Notes under the pieces: generated by a model
Seen by the model: the letters and a program-made list of their open reading frames with translations, nothing else
What the model was told of the DNA's origin: nothing
Databases searched by the model: none
From: an uncultured Pelagibacteraceae bacterium
Lineage (GTDB): Bacteria; Pseudomonadota; Alphaproteobacteria; Pelagibacterales; Pelagibacteraceae
Direction: 5' to 3'
Assembly (NCBI GenBank): GCA_902635845.1
Contig: CACPPK010000013.1
Coordinates: forward strand, 1-36,214
Length of the DNA stretch: 36,214 nucleotides
Program-made: the position numbers and the translations under genes
In this document: one piece after another, positions 1 to 7,018 of the stretch
Numbering within the stretch: position 1 is the stretch's first letter
How the letters are laid out: each line of letters starts with the position of its first letter

Positions 1-129
1 TCTTGTAAATTTATGCTCTTCAATAATGCCTTTGCTATACTGAATAGGCATTTCATATCCCGCAAATTCAACAAACTTAGCGTTGTTACTTTGATGAAGT
101 TTATTTAGTGATGTTTTTTTTATTTCCAT
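1..129 (-). CDS. gcvT: Aminomethyltransferase (glycine cleavage T protein), N-terminal part
   Basis: This is the 5' end of a minus-strand gene that runs out of the window at base 1, leaving 43 codons. The translation starts MEIKKTSLNKLHQ and contains FVEFAGYEMPIQYSKGIIEEH, which matches the conserved N-terminus of GcvT (the usual pattern is F-x-x-FAG-(W/Y)-x-MP-(V/I)-Q-Y). GcvT transfers the aminomethyl carbon of glycine to tetrahydrofolate in the glycine cleavage system. The start ATG at 129-127 was chosen because it follows a glycine riboswitch directly and begins the family alignment. No strong Shine-Dalgarno lies at normal spacing; the start codon is part of a 12-nt inverted repeat described separately. 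The rest of the protein cannot be seen. Confidence 0.9.
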   Translation of the reverse strand, partial: MEIKKTSLNKLHQSNNAKFVEFAGYEMPIQYSKGIIEEHKFTR

Positions 130-214
130 ATTAACTCTTCATTGCCCCCTCTGTCTTGGTGCCTGAGAGATTTGCTCCTTCGGCGAGAATAATTCTCTTT
201 CCAGAGTTAATATG
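127..214 (-). promoter_or_regulatory. Candidate expression platform: inverted repeat covering the gcvT start codon
   Basis: Plus-strand bases 127-138 (CATATTAACTCT) are the exact reverse complement of 203-214. In the minus-strand RNA, 214-203 can therefore form 12 continuous pairs with 138-127, and this takes in all three bases of the gcvT AUG. The 5' arm overlaps the left strand of P1 of the second aptamer (CUCUG, 206-202), whose normal partner is CAGAG at 153-149. The two helices are mutually exclusive. By inference, glycine binding stabilises P1 and frees the start codon, while the ligand-free RNA hides it. Confidence 0.7.
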
Positions 215-283
215 TACGGTCCTTTTGCCTGAGAGTTTCCGGGGTGGTTGCTCCTTCGGCGCTACAAAAGTAGTCTCTCCCGT
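143..283 (-). promoter_or_regulatory. Tandem glycine riboswitch upstream of gcvT
   Basis: On the minus strand two consecutive glycine aptamers are readable. The first (about 283 to 217) has GGGAGAGACTAC, CGCCGAAGGAGCAA, then AACTCTCAGGCAAAAGGACC. The second (about 207 to 144) has CTCTGGAAAGAG, CGCCGAAGGAGCAA, then ATCTCTCAGGCACCAAGACAG. These are the conserved core blocks of the glycine class. Such RNAs commonly precede gcvT and raise expression when glycine is abundant, and SAR11 is known to use glycine riboswitches. The leader begins only about 40 bases after the EamA stop, so the switch could be transcribed from its own promoter or by read-through from the pxpB-pxpC-EamA operon. Confidence 0.95.
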
Positions 284-322
284 ATAAGAATTTATAGCAC
301 ATTTGAAATGTTTATGTGAAAT

Positions 323-1195
323 TTATTTAGCGACCTTTTTGACAAGTAATGGAGACAAAAACTGTGTAACTACTGCTGTTATAACTACCGTTCCCCCAAA
401 AAGTACTGTGAGTGGTGGATTTTCATTTGCAAACATCCATGCCCACAAAGGTCCTAGAACAGCTTCGGTTAACATAATGATTCCAACAAATGCTGAAGGA
501 GTTGATCTTGCTCCAATTGTTATAAGTATAAATCCAAGTCCAACTTGAAAAAATCCTGCAATAAAACCTAAAAAAATATCATTTGTTGAAACAAAAATAC
601 TTGGTGACATGAACAAACCTATTAGTGTTGCAAAAATTCCAGCAATGAGTTGTAAAGGTATCATATCGACTTTTGGATATTTTCTGACAATTAAAATTAA
701 GATTGCAAACGATATCGGCATAATAAATGCAACTAAGTTTCCAGTCATTTGACCTGGTGTTAGTGAACTTCCCAACATTAAAATGATACCAGCTACTGCT
801 GTAATAATGCAAGTTAAAGTAATTTTTGAAATTTTTTCTTTTAAAAATACATAACCAAAAATTGCTAAAAACAAAGCTTGAGTTTGAATTATAAAGTTTG
901 CATTGGCTACTGTTGTTTCGTACATAGCAAATACATAGCTAGCAAATCCAATAGATAAAATTATACCTCCAATTAATCCTGGAATTCCTGATTTATAAAG
1001 AGCACTGAAAATTTTTCCTTTGTAAGTTAATATTAAAAAAATTGTAATTACTCCAATAAAGAAAAGTGATCTCCAAAATAATATTTGCCATAGGGTAGAT
1101 CCTTCAAAAGATTTTACTATTAAACCACCAAAACTTAGCGCACATGCTCCTAAAAAAACTAAAAAAGGGCCTGGTATTTTTGATAAAAAATTCAT
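323..1195 (-). CDS. DMT-superfamily (EamA) transporter
   Basis: A 290-residue integral membrane protein with about ten hydrophobic segments in two similar halves, the architecture of EamA/RhaT-type drug/metabolite transporters. The N-terminus (PGPFLVFLGACALSFGGLIV) and the FWRSLFF element near residue 45 are typical of the first EamA repeat. The second repeat ends with AVLGPLWAWMFANENP, a common EamA signature. The substrate cannot be read from sequence; members export amino acids or other small metabolites. The gene starts on the last base of pxpC and lies upstream of the glycine riboswitch, so it is probably the third gene of the pxpB-pxpC unit. Efflux of an amino acid linked to 5-oxoproline breakdown is possible but unproven. 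Confidence 0.85.
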   Translation of the reverse strand: MNFLSKIPGPFLVFLGACALSFGGLIVKSFEGSTLWQILFWRSLFFIGVITIFLILTYKGKIFSALYKSGIPGLIGGIILSIGFASYVFAMYETTVANANFIIQTQALFLAIFGYVFLKEKISKITLTCIITAVAGIILMLGSSLTPGQMTGNLVAFIMPISFAILILIVRKYPKVDMIPLQLIAGIFATLIGLFMSPSIFVSTNDIFLGFIAGFFQVGLGFILITIGARSTPSAFVGIIMLTEAVLGPLWAWMFANENPPLTVLFGGTVVITAVVTQFLSPLLVKKVAK

Positions 1196-2139
1196 TAAAT
1201 TTGAGAAAGAAAATTTTGAGTTTCCATTTCATATAACTTAAATAGTGTCTCTGCATCCGATAAATTAATCTCTTTAAATTTTATTTTTGATCCTGGTGCC
1301 ATTTGTACCAATCGATCATAATCAGCACTTGCAACTACACCAATTTTTGGATAGCCACCAACAGTTCCATGATCTGAGAGCATTATTATTGGATTGCCGT
1401 CAGCAGGTACCTGAATAACACCTTTGATTAATCCCTCTGATTTAATATTGGTATTAACAATATTCTCTATTTTAGGACCCTCAAGTCTCATGCCCATTCT
1501 ATCTGAAAGTTTTGACACAATAAATTCTTTCTCATAAAATATTTTTTTACCTTCTTCAGAAAAGTAATCAAAATTGGTACCTTTGATCACTCTTATGTTT
1601 TCTATTTTAGTATTAATGTAATTAGTTTTTTTAATATCCTTATTTAGATTTATTTTTTTAAGATTAATTCTTTGCCCTACATCTAATTTTTTTCCATCAT
1701 TGGATCCAATGTTTGCTTTAGTATTTATAGAACAACTATTCCATTGAAATTTTAAATCGAGTTCTCCACCTAATGATAAATATCCATAAACTGATTTATT
1801 TGTAGAAACGATATTTATCTCATCTCCATTTTCAATTTGATAGCTTTGATAGCAATTACCCTCAATTTCAGTATCTTTTTTTTTAATTAAAAAAATTACA
1901 TCTCCGGTAACAGCAAAATTAATTCTTTCTCCTGAATACTTTAAATGTGGACCTTGATATGCAAACTCTATAACTGCTGAGTCTAATTTATTATTAACAA
2001 GTTTATTAGCTATAAGATAATTTCTATTATCCATAGCACCACTAAACGGAATGCCAATATGATAAAGATGATCCCTGCCTTTATCTTGAAAGGTGGTATT
2101 AATACCAGGTCTGATTATTTCAAAATAATTATTACTCAT
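1195..2139 (-). CDS. pxpC: 5-oxoprolinase subunit C (biotin-dependent carboxyltransferase-like fold)
   Basis: A 314-residue member of the PxpC/KipA family (AHS2 domain), close to the usual family length. Visible marks are the N-terminal GINTTFQDKGRDHLYHIGIPFSGAMD, then the GVIQVPADGNPIIMLSDHG block with GGYPKIGVVASADYDRLVQ near the C-terminus. Both are characteristic of this subunit. PxpA, PxpB and PxpC together form the prokaryotic ATP-dependent 5-oxoprolinase, which opens pyroglutamate to glutamate; PxpB and PxpC probably phosphorylate or activate the substrate. The gene overlaps the end of pxpB by 8 bases, so translation is likely coupled. It is on the opposite strand from pxpA. Confidence 0.92.
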   Translation of the reverse strand: MSNNYFEIIRPGINTTFQDKGRDHLYHIGIPFSGAMDNRNYLIANKLVNNKLDSAVIEFAYQGPHLKYSGERINFAVTGDVIFLIKKKDTEIEGNCYQSYQIENGDEINIVSTNKSVYGYLSLGGELDLKFQWNSCSINTKANIGSNDGKKLDVGQRINLKKINLNKDIKKTNYINTKIENIRVIKGTNFDYFSEEGKKIFYEKEFIVSKLSDRMGMRLEGPKIENIVNTNIKSEGLIKGVIQVPADGNPIIMLSDHGTVGGYPKIGVVASADYDRLVQMAPGSKIKFKEINLSDAETLFKLYEMETQNFLSQI

Positions 2140-2806
2140 TATAATTTTTATACTGATCTAAAGTTATTTCCTTAAAAATTACTGTATCTCCTGGGTTAAT
2201 TAGATTTGGTTTGTCCTCTTTTGAACTATCAAAAACATCTAAAGGTGTGTTTCCTAAAATATTCCATCCACCTGGACTTTCAAATGTATAAATGTTTGCA
2301 AATTGCTCAGTTAATGCAACAGACCCCTTGGGTACTTTAACTCTAGGAGTTTCTAAACGTTGAGCTCGCATATTTTCATCTAAGTCACCAAGAAATGGCA
2401 TGCCAGCAATAAAACCTGTCATGTAGCAGAAATATTCCTTATTTAAAAAATTCTCTAAAATTTTTTCTCTACTTAATTTTAATATTTCTACCAATCTTTT
2501 AATATCCATAGAGAAATTTTCGTGACAACAAACTGGTATTTCCAATTTTTTGGAGTTTGTTTTTTCTGAGTCATCAATATTTATATTTTCGATAAATTTT
2601 TTAACTTCTTTAAAATTTGTTTTTTTTAGATCATAAGAAATAATTAATTTATTATATGAAGGTGTTAAATTATTGATCCCTTCAAATTTTTTTTCTTTAA
2701 TAGTTTTAAAATATTTTATAACTTGTGAATTAATTGATTTATTTACTTCATCACCAAAATCACAGTACAAAGCTGCGTCACCAAGATTTGATATATTTTT
2801 TATCAT
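2132..2806 (-). CDS. pxpB: 5-oxoprolinase subunit B (KipI family)
   Basis: A 224-residue PxpB/KipI (AHS1 domain) protein. It opens with ISNLGDAALYCDFGDEV, the usual family start. It carries FCYMTGFIAGMPFLGDLDE (about 125-143) followed by ETPRVKVPKGSVAL and the FESPGGWNILGNTPLDVFD block, all strongly conserved. It works with PxpC and PxpA in ATP-dependent hydrolysis of 5-oxoproline. The ATG at 2806 leaves only 27 bases to the proposed pxpA start on the other strand, so the two divergent transcripts share a very small control region and probably have short leaders. Confidence 0.92.
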   Translation of the reverse strand: MIKNISNLGDAALYCDFGDEVNKSINSQVIKYFKTIKEKKFEGINNLTPSYNKLIISYDLKKTNFKEVKKFIENINIDDSEKTNSKKLEIPVCCHENFSMDIKRLVEILKLSREKILENFLNKEYFCYMTGFIAGMPFLGDLDENMRAQRLETPRVKVPKGSVALTEQFANIYTFESPGGWNILGNTPLDVFDSSKEDKPNLINPGDTVIFKEITLDQYKNYNE

Positions 2807-2813
2807 GTCATGT

Positions 2814-2819
2814 TATACT
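2814..2819 (+). promoter_or_regulatory. Candidate extended -10 element for pxpA
   Basis: The bases TGTTATACT include TATACT at 2814-2819 preceded by TG with one base between, which matches an extended -10 element. No well-spaced -35 is present; TTGATA at 2788-2793 is about 20 bases upstream. A transcript from here would begin near 2826, giving a leader of under 10 bases before the pxpA ATG at 2834. This is a prediction from pattern only. Confidence 0.3.
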
Positions 2820-2833
2820 TAACATTAGAGACT

Positions 2834-3607
2834 ATGGAAATTAATATAAATTGCGATTTAGGTGAAAAATCAAAACATCATTCAAATAAGTATGATCCAG
2901 ATTTACTAGAAATAGTTAATTCTGCAAATGTAGCATGTGGTTATCATGCAGGTGATAATGAGTCGATGAATCAAGTAGTTCAAATTTCAAAAAAAAATGG
3001 TGTTAGTATTGGAGCGCATCCGTCATTTAATGACCCTGAAAATTTTGGAAGGCAAAGAATGAATCTTCCGCCAAATGAGGTAAGGCAATTGATAATTGAT
3101 CAATATGAAATTCTTCAAAAAATTGCTCAAGATCAAGGAGAGAATGTCACTCATATTAAACCACACGGTGCTTTAAACAATATGGCTTGTGAGGATGTAG
3201 ATTTAGCCACGACTTTAGCAAAAGCCATAAATGAAATTAATAAAGATTTAATTTATCTAGTTCCAACTGGATCTAAAATGGAAGAAGCAGCAAAAAAATT
3301 AAACATGCGTATAGCTTGTGAAATTTTTGCTGATCGAAATTATGAGGATGATGGAAATTTGGTTTCCAGAAAGAAACCACACGCACTAATTACAGATCCT
3401 TTAGAGGCTCAAAAACACGTATTAAATATGGTTAAAAATCAGTCACTTAATTGTCACAGTGGAAAGCAAATACCTTGTGAAATAGACTCTGTATGCATAC
3501 ATGGGGACAATGCTAGTTCGCTTGCTACTGCAAAATCTATAAAAAAAAATTTAATAGATAACGGACTAACTTTAAAACCTTTAACTAAAATGGAGAAATT
3601 TAGATAA
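2834..3607 (+). CDS. pxpA: 5-oxoprolinase subunit A (LamB/YcsF family)
   Basis: A LamB/YcsF-family protein of 257 residues from the ATG at 2834. Conserved blocks are clear: NCDLGE near the start, ANVACGYHAGD, IGAHPSFNDPENFGR, HIKPHGALNN, FADRNY and VCIHGDN. This is the catalytic-type subunit that works with PxpB and PxpC to cleave 5-oxoproline. An ATG at 2810 would add eight residues (MLYLTLET). I prefer 2834 because family proteins begin at ...ININCDLGE and an AGAG element precedes it. The stop overlaps the next ATG by one base (TAATG), so the downstream TPR gene is probably cotranslated. Splitting pxpA away from pxpBC on the other strand is unusual for this complex. Confidence 0.92.
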   Translation: MEININCDLGEKSKHHSNKYDPDLLEIVNSANVACGYHAGDNESMNQVVQISKKNGVSIGAHPSFNDPENFGRQRMNLPPNEVRQLIIDQYEILQKIAQDQGENVTHIKPHGALNNMACEDVDLATTLAKAINEINKDLIYLVPTGSKMEEAAKKLNMRIACEIFADRNYEDDGNLVSRKKPHALITDPLEAQKHVLNMVKNQSLNCHSGKQIPCEIDSVCIHGDNASSLATAKSIKKNLIDNGLTLKPLTKMEKFR

Positions 3608-4098
3608 TGATAAAAAATACATTAATTAGTTTTTTTTTATTAGTTCTTTTATCTACTAATTCATATTCTGCGGGTACTAGCACTGGTTCAGACTCCAATA
3701 GTGCTAACAACTATAGTAAAGCTGTAAAATTAGTAAAAGCAGCAAAAAAATATGAAAATGACGGTAAAGTGGAGAAAGCAAATAAAAGATATATGAAAGC
3801 TTTAAAACTTTTAATTAAATCAAACAAAAGCAAACCAAATAAAGCAGATACATTAAACTACTTAGGTTTTACAACAAGGAAGCTTGGGGATTTCGAAACT
3901 GGAGAAAAATATTATCTTCAAGGTCTTGCAATTGAGCCAAATCATATAGGTATAAATGAATATTTAGGAGAGCTTTATGTTGTGACAAACAGAATTGATT
4001 TAGCTAATGAAAGATTAAAAATTCTAGAGAGTTGTAACTGTAAAGAGTACGAAAGTTTAAAACAAATAATTGCAGGCACAAAAAAATCAAAATATTAG
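3607..4098 (+). CDS. Exported tetratricopeptide-repeat protein
   Basis: A 163-residue protein with an N-terminal signal peptide (MIKNTLISFFLLVLLSTNSYSA). A charged segment follows, then TPR-like helices, for example LNYLGFTTRKLGDFETGEKYYLQGLAIEPNH (about residues 83-115) and the next repeat IGINEYLGELYVVTNRIDLANERLKIL. A CNCKEYES segment with two cysteines lies near the C-terminus. TPR proteins of this kind act as protein-interaction scaffolds in the periplasm. The gene starts on the pxpA stop (TAATG). It ends convergently with dctM, sharing the four bases TTAG so that each stop codon lies inside the other. Its partner and role are unknown. Confidence 0.75.
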   Translation: MIKNTLISFFLLVLLSTNSYSAGTSTGSDSNSANNYSKAVKLVKAAKKYENDGKVEKANKRYMKALKLLIKSNKSKPNKADTLNYLGFTTRKLGDFETGEKYYLQGLAIEPNHIGINEYLGELYVVTNRIDLANERLKILESCNCKEYESLKQIIAGTKKSKY

Positions 4099-5405
4099 TT
4101 AATGTTTTGAACCATTTGTTGTGGCATCCATAAAGCTATCTCTGGAAAGATAACAACAAGAATTACTGCAAGGATCATTAACATAAATAATGGAAATGCA
4201 CTCCTTGCAATAAATCCCATATCTTTATTAGCCATTCCTTGTAAAACAAATAAATTAAACCCCACAGGTGGTGTGATTTGAGCCATCTCAACTACAATTA
4301 CTAAAAATATTCCAAACCAAATCATGTCAAAACCAGCTTGTCTAATCATTGGTTCAATGATTGCCATTGTTAATACTACTGCTGAAATTCCATCAAGAAA
4401 CATTCCAAGAATAATATAAAAAATCATTAATACAAAAATTAACACGTAAGGTGATAGCTCCATATTTTGTATCCAGATAGCTAGATTTCTTGGAAGACCC
4501 GTAAATCCCATAGCTAGTGATAAGAATGTAGAGCCAGCTAAAATAAAAGCAATCATACAAGATGTTTTAGTTGCTCCTAATAATGATTGTTTAAATGTTT
4601 CAATGGTTAAGCTCTTTTGAAAGTAAGATAAAATTAAAGCCCCTACTACGCCCAAAGAAGCAGCCTCAGTTGCTGTTGCTACCCCAGTGTATATTGATCC
4701 AATCACAGCTGATATTAAAATAATTACTGGTAATAATTGTTTTGATTTTCTTATTTTTTCTAGAAAGGAAAAATTTTCCACATACTTTGGCATGCTTTTT
4801 TTATTTATTAAAGACCAAATCATCACGTAAGACATAAATATAAGTGCAATCATTATCCCTGGAATAATTCCTGCAATAAATAGCTTTGCTATAGACTCTT
4901 GAACAGTTACTCCATAAATTATTAAAATTATTGAAGGAGGGATAAGAAGTCCTAAAGTTCCCGAACCTGCTAGACTGCCTAACAAAATTTTTTCTGGATA
5001 TTTTCTTTTTCTTAGTTCTGGGATAGACATCTTACCTACTGTTGCAACGGTTGCAGCAGAAGAGCCAGAAATTGCAGCAAAAAGTGCGCAACCAACAACA
5101 TTTACATGAATTAATCCACCTGGTAATTTTTGCATCCATGGTGATAGTCCAGCAAATAAATTTTCAGATAACTTTGTCCTAAATAATATTTCACCCATCC
5201 AAACAAACAATGGTAGAGCTGTTAATGTCCATGATGATGAAGTACCCCAAATCGTAGTTGCCATAGCATCCCCAACTGGTCTTGAAGTAAATAACATCAT
5301 TCCAATTGTTGAAACTCCTATCATGCTTATCGCTACCCAGATGCCAGATCCAAGAAAAAATAAAAGTACACTTATAAAAAATATTATGAGAAATATTTCA
5401 GTCAT
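4095..5405 (-). CDS. dctM: TRAP transporter large permease (DctM)
   Basis: A 436-residue protein made almost entirely of hydrophobic segments, the normal size for the large TRAP permease. Family features include FAAISGSSAATVATVGKMSIPELRKRKYP (about 112-140), then GTLGLLIPPSIILIIYGV, GVATATEAASLGVVGALIL and the C-terminal ITPPVGFNLFVLQGMA. DctM carries the solute driven by a sodium gradient, after delivery by the periplasmic binding protein. Its ATG overlaps the 3' end of dctQ by 8 bases, so the permease subunits are probably translationally coupled. The 3' end overlaps the convergent TPR gene by 4 bases. Confidence 0.95.
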   Translation of the reverse strand: MTEIFLIIFFISVLLFFLGSGIWVAISMIGVSTIGMMLFTSRPVGDAMATTIWGTSSSWTLTALPLFVWMGEILFRTKLSENLFAGLSPWMQKLPGGLIHVNVVGCALFAAISGSSAATVATVGKMSIPELRKRKYPEKILLGSLAGSGTLGLLIPPSIILIIYGVTVQESIAKLFIAGIIPGIMIALIFMSYVMIWSLINKKSMPKYVENFSFLEKIRKSKQLLPVIILISAVIGSIYTGVATATEAASLGVVGALILSYFQKSLTIETFKQSLLGATKTSCMIAFILAGSTFLSLAMGFTGLPRNLAIWIQNMELSPYVLIFVLMIFYIILGMFLDGISAVVLTMAIIEPMIRQAGFDMIWFGIFLVIVVEMAQITPPVGFNLFVLQGMANKDMGFIARSAFPLFMLMILAVILVVIFPEIALWMPQQMVQNIN

Positions 5406-5886
5406 TCTTGTTTAAAATTGTTAAAATAAATTTATGTAAAACAGCTATAAAAAGAATTAAAGATCCAATAGCAACACTAGTTTGAGGTATCCAAATTAAG
5501 ATCTCATCTGCACCTTCGCTTCTCTCTTGAAAATCATAAGAGATTAATAACATTTTCCATAAGTAAAAAGACAAATAACCTGAAAAAATTGTTGCTACGA
5601 TCAGGCACCATATTTCTAAAAATCTTTTATAGGATGAAGAAGCTTTTTCTAAAAAAAGAGTAATTCGAATATGTCCACCCTCAACAAAAGTAAATGCTAA
5701 AGCATAAAAGGAAGCTGCAGCCATGCAGTAACCTGAGTACTCAGCTAAACCTCTTATGTAAAAACCAAATATCCTTGAGGAAATTCCAATTAAAATAAAA
5801 ACTGCGACAAGTATTAAAAAAAAAGCGGCTAAATATCCTGAAAATTTATAAAGTTTATTTAGATTATAATTTATTGATTGAAACAT
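5398..5886 (-). CDS. dctQ: TRAP transporter small permease (DctQ)
   Basis: A 162-residue, four-helix DctQ-type membrane protein. The family signature YCMAAASFYALAFTFVEGGHIRITLFLEK (about 52-80) is present, including the conserved GGHIR. DctQ pairs with DctM in tripartite ATP-independent periplasmic transporters. The gene sits between the binding protein and the large permease and overlaps dctM by 8 bases. A strong hairpin separates it from dctP, which probably lowers permease expression relative to the binding protein. Confidence 0.9.
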   Translation of the reverse strand: MFQSINYNLNKLYKFSGYLAAFFLILVAVFILIGISSRIFGFYIRGLAEYSGYCMAAASFYALAFTFVEGGHIRITLFLEKASSSYKRFLEIWCLIVATIFSGYLSFYLWKMLLISYDFQERSEGADEILIWIPQTSVAIGSLILFIAVLHKFILTILNKND

Positions 5887-5894
5887 TTAGTAAA

Positions 5895-5921
5895 AAGGCC
5901 AACTTACTACAAGTTGGCCTT
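5895..5921 (-). terminator. Hairpin between dctP and dctQ (attenuating terminator)
   Basis: AAGGCCAACTT at 5895-5905 and AAGTTGGCCTT at 5911-5921 form a perfect 11-bp stem around a 5-base loop. On the minus strand, where dctP and dctQ are read, it is followed by a run of five T. The plus strand also has a long T-run (5920-5927). It resembles an intrinsic terminator inside the TRAP operon. The expected effect, as in other binding-protein-first transport operons, is high dctP mRNA with partial read-through to dctQM. Confidence 0.8.
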
Positions 5922-5935
5922 TTTTTTAAGACTAT

Positions 5936-6907
5936 TTATTTGTAAGCAGATAAAACTGCAGCACCTCTGTCTCCAGCTTTTGCTTTCCATTCTTCAGACA
6001 TTGTTGCTCCAACTTTTTCAAAATGTTTTTTCAAAGTTGAATTAACTTCGCCTACTTCCATTCCAGCATCTGCTAAAGCTTTCTTGTCTCCAGTATTACC
6101 TTGTTTAGATAATTCCCAACCCTTTTCTTCAGCAATTGCTGCTTGGTTCATTACTAGATCCTGAGTTGCTTTATCAAGTTTATTCCAAGCGGCTTTATTA
6201 GCTATAATCATATTTTTTGGAAACCATGCTGCTATATCATAAAAATATTTAACACCATTTTCCCAAATCTTGCTATTTTTTCCAGTTGTAGGAGAAGTAA
6301 TCATACTTTCAACAGCACCTGTAGAAAAAGCTTGGCTAATTTCAGCTGCTTCAATTTTTGTTGGCGCCATTCCTGTTAACTCCGCAATTCTAATTGTTGC
6401 AGAGTTGTATGCTCTAAATTTTAATCCATTTAGATCACCAACTTTTTTGATTTGCTTTTTACTGTAAAGCCCTTGTGCAGGCCATGGCACTGCATAAAGA
6501 AATACTAGTCCTTTTTCATCAAGACTCTTAACAATATATGGCTTTGAAGCTTCATATAATTTCATAGCATCATCATAAGTAGTTGCTAAGAAAGGTAACG
6601 AGTCAATTTCATATAAAGGATCTTCTTTTCCAAGAGCAGACATGAATCTTTCACCAATAGGTGCTTGACCTGTTCTTACAGCTCTGAAAATTTCACCACC
6701 TTTAAATAATGAACCACCTGGGTGAGTAACAATTGTAAGTTTTCCACCACTTTTTTCAGTTACATTCTTTGCAAATTCTGTTGCATTAGCAGAATGAAAG
6801 TTTCCAGCACCATAAGCTAGCGCCATATCCCATTTTTCAGCTAAAGAAATGTTTGCAAATAATAATACTGAAGTAATTATAGATATAAATAATTTGAATA
6901 ATTTCAT
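5936..6907 (-). CDS. dctP: TRAP transporter substrate-binding protein (DctP)
   Basis: A 323-residue periplasmic solute receptor of the DctP family. Residues 1-23 form a Sec signal peptide ending SLA. The GLKFRAYNSATIRIAELTGM block has the arginine (about R165) that in this family binds the carboxylate of the ligand. LFKGGEIFRAVRTGQAPIGE and SQAFSTGAVESMITSP are further family blocks. A very strong ribosome site (AGGAGG) lies 5 bases before the ATG, fitting a highly expressed receptor. The ligand is an organic acid but cannot be fixed from sequence. Proximity to pxpABC makes 5-oxoproline a reasonable guess, since some DctP proteins of Bordetella pertussis bind pyroglutamate. Confidence 0.93.
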   Translation of the reverse strand: MKLFKLFISIITSVLLFANISLAEKWDMALAYGAGNFHSANATEFAKNVTEKSGGKLTIVTHPGGSLFKGGEIFRAVRTGQAPIGERFMSALGKEDPLYEIDSLPFLATTYDDAMKLYEASKPYIVKSLDEKGLVFLYAVPWPAQGLYSKKQIKKVGDLNGLKFRAYNSATIRIAELTGMAPTKIEAAEISQAFSTGAVESMITSPTTGKNSKIWENGVKYFYDIAAWFPKNMIIANKAAWNKLDKATQDLVMNQAAIAEEKGWELSKQGNTGDKKALADAGMEVGEVNSTLKKHFEKVGATMSEEWKAKAGDRGAAVLSAYK

Positions 6908-6930
6908 CTATCCTCCTTTTTAAAGTTAAC

Positions 6931-6956
6931 ATTTAATTATCTCTCAGAGATTAAAT
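6931..6956. promoter_or_regulatory. Palindrome upstream of dctP, candidate operator
   Basis: ATCTCT (6939-6944) and AGAGAT (6946-6951) form a perfect dyad around one C. The flanks ATTTA (6931-6935) and TAAAT (6952-6956) extend the symmetry with a three-base offset. It lies 24-49 bases upstream of the dctP ATG, in the 111-base divergent region shared with the TerC gene. That is a plausible place for a repressor or activator of the transporter. No regulator gene is adjacent, and the regulator family is not identifiable. Confidence 0.35.
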
Positions 6957-6981
6957 CAATAAAATTATTATTATGGTCTCA

Positions 6982-7009
6982 TTGAAAATTCGTCAGATTA
7001 TACTATTAT
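6982..7009 (+). promoter_or_regulatory. Candidate promoter of the TerC-family gene
   Basis: TTGAAA at 6982-6987 is separated by 16 bases from TATTAT at 7004-7009. The start point would lie at about 7016, only a few bases before the TTG start codon at 7019, giving a nearly leaderless mRNA. No Shine-Dalgarno is visible ahead of that codon, which agrees with this. Confidence 0.35.
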
Positions 7010-7018
7010 AACGTTATC

